Below are positions 15,395 to 21,579 of a DNA stretch of 22,648 nt, one piece after another (positions within the stretch are counted from its first letter, which is position 1; every line of letters begins with the position of its first letter). The stretch is from positions 1 through 22,648 of IMG/VR virus record IMGVR_UViG_3300018028_000002; one strand, 5' to 3'. The notes under the pieces are model-generated. The model was not told where the DNA came from. It worked only from the letters and a program-made list of their open reading frames with translations, and made no database searches. The DNA comes from a virus. The translations under genes and the position numbers were made by a program.

Positions 15395-15703
15395 CTAGGT
15401 TGGTGTCCCACTTATCACACCAGCCGTAACATATCCATCCGCCATCAATCGTTGCCAACACCATTTCACTAATGAACTTGCCGTAAAGTTACCACTATTA
15501 ATTTGTGATAAAAGTGTGGCCCCACTCACCAACGTCTTAGCATCCTTGCTTTTGGCCGGAGTCGTATAGTCCGCATGTCCCTGTTCACCATTGATGCCGA
15601 GCCAAAGAATTGTAATTGTTTGACTATTAAAATCAAGAATCACGCGATCCATGCGAATGCTCGCTTGGGTAACCGGTACCGTGAATGTCAAAATTTCGGG
15701 CAT
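15395..15703 (-). CDS. Small phage protein after the tail fibre, 102 residues
   Basis: The product has alternating strand-like segments (EILTFTVPVTQASIRMDRVI, then TITILWLGINGEQG) and a helical C-terminus with a conserved-looking SLVKWCWQRLMADGYVTAG. The ATG overlaps the fibre TAA as TAATG, so the two are translationally coupled. A protein immediately behind a fibre may be a chaperone or a fibre-linked subunit; this is inference. No catalytic motif or membrane segment is present. Confidence 0.63.
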   Translation of the reverse strand: MPEILTFTVPVTQASIRMDRVILDFNSQTITILWLGINGEQGHADYTTPAKSKDAKTLVSGATLLSQINSGNFTASSLVKWCWQRLMADGYVTAGVISGTPT

Positions 15704-17880
15704 TAGGCTGCACCTTTCATGCTGCCATAATTGACCATCGCCGTGCGCATCGCTAATAACAGCACATTGATTGTAGCAAAATTAGCATTCGTTTTTACAG
15801 GATCGGTGACGGCTGCTGTAGTAACATCTACAAGCGACGATGCGGCAATACCACCTGTGCTATCTGTAATTGATGCTTGTCCAGCAGCAGCCGGTTGGAT
15901 GATCGGAGTCGCATTCCACAGTGCAAATTTCTGTGTAGTCGCAGTGCCAATCTTGTGACCCGTGCTCGTATTGCCAACAATGTTCATCGCATCAGCAAGA
16001 GTTAAACCATTAGAATCAATTGTAATACGCGTCGTAATTGTTTGTGCTGTTGTACCACTTGCAAGAGCTGTTGGTGTACCAATGAATATTTGACTAACCA
16101 CGCCCGCTCCGGTTCCCTTACCAGAAAAAAGACTTAAATTTCCGCCGGTCTTATCTGTACCCGTGATGCCATTACATGCCTGTAAAGTTTGGCTGATGGC
16201 CGCACCATTGAGGTCAGCGCCGAGTTGAATGACCGCTGCAGCACCACGAGTAAAAAACGCATCTGGCGCCACGGTGACGGCAATGCTCGATACGAAACCT
16301 AAGAGGGCAGCACTCGGCACAACCAAATATTTGAATTTGGAGAGGCCAACTAACCCAGTGCTTGTGCTCGTTCCAAATTCCAGTGTGTCGGAATTTGGAT
16401 TCATGTAGAACGTCGTGCTGTTACTGCTAAGCATCGTCACAACGGCCGCTTTATTCACACTCCAATAGCTCGTTCCGGCCAGTTGCAAATCAATGAATTT
16501 GGACGTCGCCGCACTCGCCGTATTCGTGATGTTCGCGACGATGCCGTTCGCAATGCCGCTCGTATTCCATGTGCCGGTCATCGACAGAAAGCCAGAGGTG
16601 CCCGACCCGGTGACGGACCCTCCAGCGATAGTCGTTGTGGTGTCATTCGCTAGGGTGAACGTATTTGCTGCATCCGTCCGCGCCATGGATGCGCTCGTCG
16701 CCGGGAACGTCATCGTTGTTCCCGTAGTTCCAGCTAATGTAAGAGTTTGGTTAACAGTAAATGTTTTACCGTCAGCAATTGTTAATGTAGAAGAAATAGC
16801 AGGAGCGGTGATAGTTAATTTATTGATTGATGTGGCTGTGGCTACACCGATATCGGGCGTAGTTAATGATGGCGATGTCGCAAATACTAATGCGCCCGAA
16901 CCAGTTTCGTCACTAATTAATGTTTTTAATTGTAGTGATGTAGTTGAAGCAAACTGAGCCAATGTACCTGATGTAAGTGCATCACCCACACCGCCAGCAG
17001 TAGCCCATGTTCCATCACCCCTCCAAAATGTTGATGATGAAGCTGATGTTCCTGAATTTAAATTTGTTATGGGAAGATTTCCCGTGACTTGTGTAGCAAG
17101 CGAAACAGGTGCAGTTAAATAACTACTATCATTCGTCCATTGACTGATATTACCTGTCTTATTTGTAAATGCTGTTGACGATGTTGCCGTAACATAACCA
17201 GAATCATTCGTCCACTGTGAAATGTTTCCTGTCTTATTACTGAACGCAGTTGATGATGATGCCGTTGCATATGCTGAGTCATTAGTCCACTGGCTAATCG
17301 CACCTGTTTTATTTGTTAGAGCTGAAGAAGATGAAGGTGTGATATAACCTGAATCGTTCGTCCATTGACTGATTGCGGCTGAACTAAATTGACTCGTTGT
17401 TAATCCCGAGATGCGCGCTAACGGTACAGTTCCTGATGCTAAATCGCTCGCGTTTAATACTGATGCTGATGGTAATCCAGATGAATATCGTATGTAAGTA
17501 CCATCAGCACCAGCCGCGAGCCGCGCGGGTGCGCCGGATGAATCTAAATACTCAACATCTCCAGTTGTCGTGAGGCTCCGGGGATTACGAAGGAATGACG
17601 CGACCGTTTGAACATGATATATCGATGCGCCGTCATCATGTGCGGCGGCTGTCGTTCCCTCAATACCGCGCGTAACAGTCCATGTCGTTGTACCCGCGCC
17701 ACCTGTTACTAACATCAATTCATCATCTATCGCCACCCGAAATTGGACAGCAGATGGAAACGCAGCGAATGATGAGACAGTAATTGAGGTGACAGAGGAA
17801 TTAATTGCACCGTTGAGCAGAGCCCAAGCTAAACCTGGACTACTTATTTGTGGTGCATTTGCGTAACGTTCTAAACTCAT
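15703..17880 (-). CDS. Tail fibre or spike protein with 25-residue repeats
   Basis: The product has 725 residues, rich in Ser, Thr, Ala and Gly and poor in charge. Residues 1-100 form an attachment-like domain ([20 protein letters not shown], then [20 protein letters not shown]), a pattern typical of phage fibre N-termini. Residues 170-269 contain four repeats of exactly 25 residues starting [22 protein letters not shown] segment near 285 and Ser/Thr-rich strands follow, with a long body having [19 protein letters not shown]. The last 40 residues ([20 protein letters not shown]) are a fibre-tip-like end. It probably binds the host surface. No enzymatic motif is visible and no intramolecular chaperone domain is clear. 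Confidence 0.85.
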   Translation of the reverse strand: MSLERYANAPQISSPGLAWALLNGAINSSVTSITVSSFAAFPSAVQFRVAIDDELMLVTGGAGTTTWTVTRGIEGTTAAAHDDGASIYHVQTVASFLRNPRSLTTTGDVEYLDSSGAPARLAAGADGTYIRYSSGLPSASVLNASDLASGTVPLARISGLTTSQFSSAAISQWTNDSGYITPSSSSALTNKTGAISQWTNDSAYATASSSTAFSNKTGNISQWTNDSGYVTATSSTAFTNKTGNISQWTNDSSYLTAPVSLATQVTGNLPITNLNSGTSASSSTFWRGDGTWATAGGVGDALTSGTLAQFASTTSLQLKTLISDETGSGALVFATSPSLTTPDIGVATATSINKLTITAPAISSTLTIADGKTFTVNQTLTLAGTTGTTMTFPATSASMARTDAANTFTLANDTTTTIAGGSVTGSGTSGFLSMTGTWNTSGIANGIVANITNTASAATSKFIDLQLAGTSYWSVNKAAVVTMLSSNSTTFYMNPNSDTLEFGTSTSTGLVGLSKFKYLVVPSAALLGFVSSIAVTVAPDAFFTRGAAAVIQLGADLNGAAISQTLQACNGITGTDKTGGNLSLFSGKGTGAGVVSQIFIGTPTALASGTTAQTITTRITIDSNGLTLADAMNIVGNTSTGHKIGTATTQKFALWNATPIIQPAAAGQASITDSTGGIAASSLVDVTTAAVTDPVKTNANFATINVLLLAMRTAMVNYGSMKGAA
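17074..17373 (-). repeat. Four 75-bp in-frame repeats in the tail fibre gene
   Basis: Units encode ISQWTNDS plus 17 further residues (as in [17 protein letters not shown]), starting at fibre residues 170, 195, 220 and 245 with an exact period of 25 residues. The first three are close to each other at protein level and the fourth degenerates after SSYLTAP. The DNA differs at many third positions, so the repeats are old or conserved by selection. They probably form a repeated shaft or knob unit of the fibre. Confidence 0.85.
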
Positions 17881-17972
17881 TTCACTGCTTTGATCTTCTT
17901 CAACTCACCATAAACTTTGATAATTAATTTATCTAGTTGTTGTTTCAATGAATCGTATTTCTTTTTATCCAT
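17877..17972 (-). CDS. Small lysine-rich helical protein, 31 residues
   Basis: The ATG at 17972 overlaps the end of the upstream membrane protein gene (ATGGATAA) and the TGA overlaps the fibre ATG as ATGA. The product begins [20 protein letters not shown] and is one amphipathic, basic helix. The exact fit between coupled genes supports translation, which would carry ribosomes to the fibre start. It is not recognised as a family. Confidence 0.6.
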   Translation of the reverse strand: MDKKKYDSLKQQLDKLIIKVYGELKKIKAVK

Positions 17973-18186
17973 GTTCGTCACTCATGCGCGCTATGTCATG
18001 TTCATCATGTTCATCCGTTGAACGATCCCTTGATTCTATATTACGGGGGGAGTTAGCATAAAAAGCCAGGCCCATACCAACAGCCGTCAGTATGAGAGTC
18101 ATGTTTGGATTTGTTGATTTGGATGCTGCTGCGGTAAGTCCTGCTGCAACGGCTCCTATCATCAAAAGGATGTCTTTTCTCTTCAT
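17965..18186 (-). CDS. Small membrane protein, possible holin
   Basis: The product has 73 residues: a short basic start (MKRKD), a first hydrophobic segment (ILLMIGAVAAGLTAAAS), a short loop with Pro and Asn (KSTNPN) and a second hydrophobic segment (MTLILTAVGMGLAFYANS). A charged hydrophilic tail follows ([20 protein letters not shown]). Two membrane segments with a charged C-terminus fit small class II-type holins, and it lies near the M15 peptidase. Holin function is inferred. No clear binding site precedes the ATG; a 17-codon frame ends 7 bases upstream and may couple translation. Confidence 0.65.
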   Translation of the reverse strand: MKRKDILLMIGAVAAGLTAAASKSTNPNMTLILTAVGMGLAFYANSPRNIESRDRSTDEHDEHDIARMSDEHG

Positions 18187-18193
18187 GTAATGA

Positions 18194-18203
18194 TTACATG
18201 TAA
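18194..18203. repeat. TTACATGTAA palindrome before the holin-like gene
   Basis: A third copy of the palindrome, 8 bases upstream of the ATG at 18186, followed on the minus strand by TCATTACATG. It also forms the end (Tyr, Met, stop) of the possible 17-residue peptide. It may be an operator or a coincidence of coding sequence. Confidence 0.45.
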
Positions 18204-18247
18204 AAATTGAGCGGCGCCGGAGGCGTTGATTCGGTTGATTTGGTCAT
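18194..18247 (-). CDS. Possible 17-residue peptide
   Basis: An ATG lies one base after the TGA of the tail-anchored protein gene, and the frame reads MTKSTESTPPAPLNFYM to a TAA 7 bases before the next ATG. It fills an otherwise empty 62-base gap in a block where gaps are rare. The peptide is too short to judge by composition. It may only serve to carry ribosomes to the holin-like gene, which lacks its own site. It contains the TTACATGTAA palindrome at its stop. Confidence 0.28.
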   Translation of the reverse strand: MTKSTESTPPAPLNFYM

Positions 18248-18248
18248 G

Positions 18249-18788
18249 TCAGGGCACATCACTCTTTTTCACAATATTGTAGAGCCATCGAAGCGCGCCC
18301 ATTATCACTGTTATCGCGGTTAATGCTTTAATTTTACTAATTTTGATTTCTGGGGCTTCATCAATCCGCGGCTTCACCTCTTCAATTGGTTTTGTCTCGA
18401 TTGGTTTCGTCTCGACAGGAATTATTAGAGGAGCAGCAGGAATTTCGGCAACTGGTGCTAATTGATATGGAATTGGCGCGCGCCATCGATTCACATCAAC
18501 TTTATTTGGATGTATTATCCATTGTGGCGTATTTGGTCCTTCTGAACCGAATCCAATTATATCAATTACGTTTCCATCTTTAAGAAAAATGACATCGACC
18601 GCGCATTCCTCACACCGATTACCAACATCTTTATGCAATAATCCTACTTCTGGATATTCCACTGATAAATAAGAAGCGACGCGTTTTGTAATTTCAAATC
18701 TGGTACACTCATTATAGTCAGGACTAATCCCGGCATTGATTACATCTCTTTTAGCTTGCCGAACTACTGCGATTTTATTTGGTATCAA
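18249..18788 (-). CDS. Tail-anchored phage protein with proline repeat linker
   Basis: The product has 179 residues from a TTG directly after the upstream TGA. The N-terminal domain (about 1-105) has FEITKRVASYLSVEYPEVGL, then NRCEECAVDVIFLKDG and FGSEGPNTPQWIIH. I recall this domain (E-I-T-K-R-V, GLLxK, VDVI) from unassigned proteins of uncultured phages. A Pro/Glu/Lys linker follows (ETKPIETKPIEEVKP), then one C-terminal membrane segment (LTAITVIMGALRWLYNIV) with a KK stop. Topology would place the N-domain on the cytoplasmic side unless another route is used. It lies between lysis-like genes, so a lysis or membrane accessory role is possible but unproven. Confidence 0.65.
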   Translation of the reverse strand: MIPNKIAVVRQAKRDVINAGISPDYNECTRFEITKRVASYLSVEYPEVGLLHKDVGNRCEECAVDVIFLKDGNVIDIIGFGSEGPNTPQWIIHPNKVDVNRWRAPIPYQLAPVAEIPAAPLIIPVETKPIETKPIEEVKPRIDEAPEIKISKIKALTAITVIMGALRWLYNIVKKSDVP

Positions 18789-19013
18789 TCAACCACCTAG
18801 TTTCGCACCTAATGCCATGAAAAGTTCATTTACAGGAATCGTCGCGGAGATTGCACCTTGTTGAACACGAATCTGTTTCACACCGCAACCGACTGGTGAA
18901 CCTAAATCGAGGACGAGTATTTCAGGCACATTACATGTATTGGTTTGAGCTTGTGGTTGAGCGCGCGTCAATAAACCTGCTACAACGACGAGCGCATCCC
19001 TTCTAGTAATCAT
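18789..19013 (-). CDS. Small secreted protein with twin-arginine-like signal
   Basis: The product has 74 residues and begins MITRRDALVVVAGLLTRAQP. The paired arginines after a short start, followed by a hydrophobic core and an AQA-like cleavage region, resemble a Tat signal peptide. The remainder is a short beta-rich domain with two cysteines (C27 in TNTCNVPEIL and C43 in VGCGVKQIRV) that could form a disulfide after export. It overlaps the upstream gene by 11 bases. Its location in the lysis-like block suggests an envelope role. No family is recognised. Confidence 0.6.
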   Translation of the reverse strand: MITRRDALVVVAGLLTRAQPQAQTNTCNVPEILVLDLGSPVGCGVKQIRVQQGAISATIPVNELFMALGAKLGG

Positions 19014-19224
19014 GTTTTATTTCCCTAGTCTTATCGATTATCGCCTCGATGAGTTTCGTTGATTGATAATCACGTAGTGTTGGTATCATGTTTAATTTCG
19101 CGAGTATGAGTCCGACTTCGTAATCTCCGGCGTAACCGTCATTCCGAACTCGACTTGCTTGTCGCGCCGACTCGCGCACTCTCTTTCTAATCTTCGCTCG
19201 ATAATCTTTTGCTTTTTTAGTCAC
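19003..19224 (-). CDS. Small basic phage protein, 73 residues
   Basis: The product has a highly basic N-terminus (MTKKAKDYRAKIRKRVRESA), then GYAGDYEVGLILAKLNMIPT and a helical end. The ATG overlaps the M15 peptidase TGA as ATGA. The basic start could bind nucleic acid or the membrane surface. It is not recognised and no known domain is visible. Tight coupling to the endolysin gene suggests a shared module, but that is positional evidence only. Confidence 0.58.
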   Translation of the reverse strand: MTKKAKDYRAKIRKRVRESARQASRVRNDGYAGDYEVGLILAKLNMIPTLRDYQSTKLIEAIIDKTREIKHDY

Positions 19225-19592
19225 ACATGTTTTGTTTCATCTAATTCAAAATGACTATAATCGTGAACCTTCCATCTTCCGCCCCATTTTAATCCCACCT
19301 TCTCACCCATTTTTCCCAACTCTTGCCATGTTGGGTCGTTGGTATTCCACTGTAGTTTATTAGGACCATGTAGTTTGTATTCATCAATAAGACAAACATC
19401 AATTGCTAGACCATCCAAATGTTTGGAATGCTGAGTCCAACTAACCTTATTAGCTAAATTAATTTCATGTTCTGCTTGCGTTCTGAGAGTATCTACAATT
19501 ATTATAGGAATACGTGCTTCGACAGTACGAGCCAAAAATTCGAAAACCAGTGGTTTAAACGAGAAATGTAAATCATCCAATCTTCGTGACAT
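19221..19592 (-). CDS. Peptidase M15-type endolysin (L-alanyl-D-glutamate or D,D-peptidase)
   Basis: The product has 123 residues, a single catalytic domain of normal length for small phage M15 peptidases. The conserved order is visible: DTLRT (R37 in the substrate site), SKHLDGLAIDV with H58 and D65 as zinc ligands, WGGRW at 103-107, and DYSHFEL with D111 and catalytic-zone H114. Family knowledge says such enzymes cut peptide bonds in the stem peptide of peptidoglycan during lysis. It has no signal peptide and no cell-wall-binding domain, so it needs a holin to reach the wall; small membrane proteins lie on both sides. It follows the HNH gene with a gap of three bases. Confidence 0.85.
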   Translation of the reverse strand: MSRRLDDLHFSFKPLVFEFLARTVEARIPIIIVDTLRTQAEHEINLANKVSWTQHSKHLDGLAIDVCLIDEYKLHGPNKLQWNTNDPTWQELGKMGEKVGLKWGGRWKVHDYSHFELDETKHV

Positions 19593-19595
19593 AAT

Positions 19596-20147
19596 TTACC
19601 AAGGCAATCCAGGTGAACATGGAATGTTTGAATATGTTTTACGTTCTAATATATAATCAACCATTTTTGATAATCTATTTATATTCTCACCAGCATGACC
19701 CATTGCTGCATTGCAATGATGACACAATAAACCTCTAACTTTTTTTGTATCGTGATCATGATCTATAAACAAATGTTTTGATATTGAATTTTTTGAATTT
19801 TCATCCCCACAAATTGCACACTTACCACCTTGTAATTCAAACATTTTATCATAATCTTCTAACGTCATTCCATATTTTTTAAGCCAACTTATTCTTGTAA
19901 AATTGGGAGTTGAATCTCTTGTTTCTTTCATTTGTCGCAAAACATTTTCTTTGTTTTTTGCATACCATTTTCTACTTCTTTCAAGAACCTTATCTTTATG
20001 TTTTAATTTAGATCTGTTGGTATTTTTTCTACAATATTCTCTATAACAAAAAATACACCAACCTCTACTGGCGAATTTTGGATGAATATCAGTCAACAAT
20101 GATCTAAGTTGATTACACTTTTGACAAATAAAGGTAGGTTCGCTCAT
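19596..20147 (-). CDS. HNH endonuclease of the endonuclease VII type
   Basis: The product has 183 residues from an ATG at 20147 that overlaps the upstream TAA as TAATG; the frame is open further to 20207 but that start would run into the upstream gene. An N-terminal zinc ribbon is formed by CQKC and CIFC (residues 8-34). A basic linker follows. The catalytic domain has YGMTLEDYDKMFELQGGKCA, CAIC (110-113), the DHDHD core (129-133) and RGLLCHHCN (138-146). This is the recombination endonuclease VII family, known as resolvase in T4 but often a free-standing homing endonuclease in phages. It is strongly AT-rich by eye compared with its neighbours and splits the lysis-like block, which favours a mobile origin. 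Confidence 0.85.
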   Translation of the reverse strand: MSEPTFICQKCNQLRSLLTDIHPKFASRGWCIFCYREYCRKNTNRSKLKHKDKVLERSRKWYAKNKENVLRQMKETRDSTPNFTRISWLKKYGMTLEDYDKMFELQGGKCAICGDENSKNSISKHLFIDHDHDTKKVRGLLCHHCNAAMGHAGENINRLSKMVDYILERKTYSNIPCSPGLPW

Positions 20148-20371
20148 TAGAATTGTCCACCTGTTATAAGATGTGCAACTAACCAAGCTAAAAAAGATAA
20201 CAAGCAAAACCTACGAAATCGCCATTGTCTTGATTTTTCCTTAATTGAAAAGAATTTCCATATAAACTCACTTAACGTGTCATTTTTATTTTTGTTAAGT
20301 AATGCAGGCCCTTCTATCGCTCCGAAAAAAACAAGCCACATTACCCAAATAATATACCATCGATTCATCAT
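20147..20371 (-). CDS. Small two-segment membrane protein, possible holin
   Basis: The product has 74 residues. The first membrane segment is NRWYIIWVMWLVFFGAIEG, followed by a polar stretch with NDTLSEFIWKFFSIKEKS and a second segment (FCLLSFLAWLVAHLITGG) preceded by Arg residues. I recall this pattern (W-x-x-W at start, DTLSE, then RWRxRR before the second segment) from many uncultured phages, where it is often placed with lysis genes. It starts one base after the upstream stop and is coupled to the HNH gene. Holin function is inferred from topology and from the endolysin that lies one gene downstream. Confidence 0.68.
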   Translation of the reverse strand: MMNRWYIIWVMWLVFFGAIEGPALLNKNKNDTLSEFIWKFFSIKEKSRQWRFRRFCLLSFLAWLVAHLITGGQF

Positions 20372-20372
20372 G

Positions 20373-20675
20373 TCACGTTGAAGGAGTATTTATTACAACT
20401 GCCGCGGCTAACGCCTCTTTCGACACAGCCAATTGATTAATTAATTCATTGAGTTTGACCGGATCATTTTGTGATGCAACAAGTAAATCGTGGAGTTGTG
20501 TTAACAATAATACTGCGCTTTGTTCCGCCGTAGTCGTTTGCGCGACTTGACTTTCCAACGCTGTTAAATCAGTTGCCATCGTTTTGACTCCTAATTGAAT
20601 CTTGCCTAAGAGCGCGAGGATTCGATCGAGCTTTTCATCATTCTGTACGATGTGATGGTACACATGTAAATCCAT
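20373..20675 (-). CDS. Small helical phage protein, 100 residues
   Basis: The product has a first helix (NDEKLDRILALLGKIQLGVK) and then MATDLTALESQVAQTTTAEQ, with further Leu/Ala-rich helices (VLLLTQLHDLLVASQ, INQLAVSKEALAAAV). A trimeric or tetrameric coiled coil is likely. An internal ATG at residue 33 is an alternative start, and related phages often have a short protein beginning there with a VAQTTTxExSAVxL core. The listed ATG overlaps the upstream TAA as TAATG, which favours it. The role is unknown; similar proteins lie near lysis and fibre genes. Confidence 0.63.
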   Translation of the reverse strand: MDLHVYHHIVQNDEKLDRILALLGKIQLGVKTMATDLTALESQVAQTTTAEQSAVLLLTQLHDLLVASQNDPVKLNELINQLAVSKEALAAAVVINTPST

Positions 20676-20992
20676 TACATTGAATCAATCATGGTGAAGG
20701 GTGCACCCGCCTTCGGCGGTCGCCATCCATTTCGTTCAGCTTTATTTAGTAACAGACCATCATATCCATCGACGCGCGCATTCCGAATCGATTCATAAAA
20801 AGCGTTGTCGCGCTTGAACAACTGACTTAATCCGGGTATCAGCTTTTCTAATTCCATTGCGAGTAATTGAGTCTCGTTCAGTACTGGTTTATTTAGAACG
20901 AATATTTTCTTCTCACCAGGAATCCACAATAATTTTTCATAGTCAATGAATGGCGTTATGAGAAAGAATTTGAGTAGATCACGTCGAGTCAT
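20675..20992 (-). CDS. Protein with twin-arginine-like N-terminus
   Basis: The product has 105 residues and begins MTRRDLLKFFLITPFIDYEK. TRRDLLK fits the Tat consensus S/T-R-R-x-F/L-L-K very well, although the hydrophobic core after it is short. It is followed by LLWIPGEKKIFVLN and a helical segment (LAMELEKLIPGLSQLFKRDN). The last third reads RNARVDGYDGLLLNKAERNG. An N-terminus plus LLWxPGEKxIF is known to me from unassigned proteins of uncultured phages. It overlaps the upstream gene as ATGA. Export and target are not shown; the function is unknown. Confidence 0.6.
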   Translation of the reverse strand: MTRRDLLKFFLITPFIDYEKLLWIPGEKKIFVLNKPVLNETQLLAMELEKLIPGLSQLFKRDNAFYESIRNARVDGYDGLLLNKAERNGWRPPKAGAPFTMIDSM

Positions 20993-21234
20993 GCTCGTTT
21001 AAGTGTGAAATTTATATTTGCTGACGTGCATTTCAAAAATCCACCTGCCAACTCAACTTGATTATTTGATAATGTCACGGCGGAATTCGCTGTGAAAGCA
21101 GCAGTTTCAGATTGTACAATTGTAAGTGAAGTTGCGTCTGTATGAAATAAACAGCGGAAGGATGGAAGAGAATAGACTACGTTTTGGGTCATTACATCAG
21201 GAGATCCAACAACTAATCTCGTCACAACAGTCAT
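20989..21234 (-). CDS. Small beta-rich phage protein, 81 residues
   Basis: The product opens MTVVTRLVVGSPDVMTQNVV and continues with Thr/Val-rich strands (LTIVQSETAAFTANSAVTLS, then NQVELAGGFLKCTSANINFT). Composition resembles small virion surface proteins of phages. AGGTG lies a few bases before the ATG and supports the start. It ends in an ATGA overlap with the Tat-like gene. No family is recognised. Confidence 0.6.
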   Translation of the reverse strand: MTVVTRLVVGSPDVMTQNVVYSLPSFRCLFHTDATSLTIVQSETAAFTANSAVTLSNNQVELAGGFLKCTSANINFTLKRA

Positions 21235-21276
21235 TAGTCACCTATTGTAATCAATTGAATCCTGTGTAGGGGTGCG

Positions 21277-21291
21277 CGAGTCTACGACTCG
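21277..21291 (-). other. Short hairpin after the 67-residue gene
   Basis: CGAGTC at 21277-21282 and GACTCG at 21286-21291 pair perfectly with a 3-base loop. It lies about 5 bases after the stop of the gene at 21296-21499. No T-run follows on the minus strand, so termination is doubtful. It may stabilise or process the mRNA. Confidence 0.3.
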
Positions 21292-21295
21292 TCGA

Positions 21296-21499
21296 TTATT
21301 TATAATCAAGCGCGCACTCCGTCGCCTGTAACAATTCCTCAACCGCGCGATTATCAAGCATCCATCCCTGTAACTTACATTCCCACATCCATGCTGTCAA
21401 TAGTTGTTTCATCGATTCTTTTGATGATGGTTCAAGATTAGATTGAATTAGTGCGTATTGAATTAATTCGGTTAATGATGTGTCGAACATTTCATCCAT
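21296..21499 (-). CDS. Small acidic phage protein, 67 residues
   Basis: The product (MDEMFDTSLTELIQYALIQS, then a helix with MKQLLTAWMWECKLQGWMLD) is helical, acidic and Trp/Met-containing. It ends VEELLQATECALDYK. No motif is recognised and the binding site is weak. The frame lies alone between the pentamer repeat and a hairpin, with 80-base and 60-base gaps around it, unlike the tight coupling elsewhere. Its place next to the small terminase gene suggests a packaging or regulatory accessory, which is only positional. Confidence 0.55.
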   Translation of the reverse strand: MDEMFDTSLTELIQYALIQSNLEPSSKESMKQLLTAWMWECKLQGWMLDNRAVEELLQATECALDYK

Positions 21500-21540
21500 T
21501 CTAATTGATTGATTGACCTATGACCCTACTCCGCGTCATG

Positions 21541-21570
21541 TCTCGTCTCGTCTCGCTTCGTCTCGTCTCG
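21541..21570. repeat. TCTCG pentamer array beside the small terminase gene
   Basis: Six pentamers in a row read TCTCG, TCTCG, TCTCG, CTTCG, TCTCG, TCTCG (CGAGA on the transcribed strand). The array is flanked by an inverted repeat, CGCGTC at 21532-21537 and GACGCG at 21570-21575. It lies 10 bases after the stop of the putative small terminase gene in a gap without a gene. Short tandem sites next to terS are known packaging signals in some phages, so a pac- or cos-like role is a reasonable inference. Confidence 0.7.
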
Positions 21571-21579
21571 ACGCGCGCA

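Noticed and set aside
16493-16957. Plus-strand open frame of 154 codons
   Set aside because: It lies wholly inside the tail fibre gene on the opposite strand. Its Val/Ala-rich peptide is the antisense image of Thr/Ser/Gly-rich coding sequence and it has no ribosome site.
18187-18248. GC-rich hairpin CGCC/GGCG followed by a T-run, as a possible terminator
   Set aside because: The stem is only 4 bp and the T-run begins about 9 bases after it, so it does not form an intrinsic terminator.
20148-20207. N-terminal extension of the HNH endonuclease
   Set aside because: The first 20 codons overlap the end of the holin-like gene in another frame; the ATG at 20147 in a TAATG junction precedes the zinc ribbon directly.
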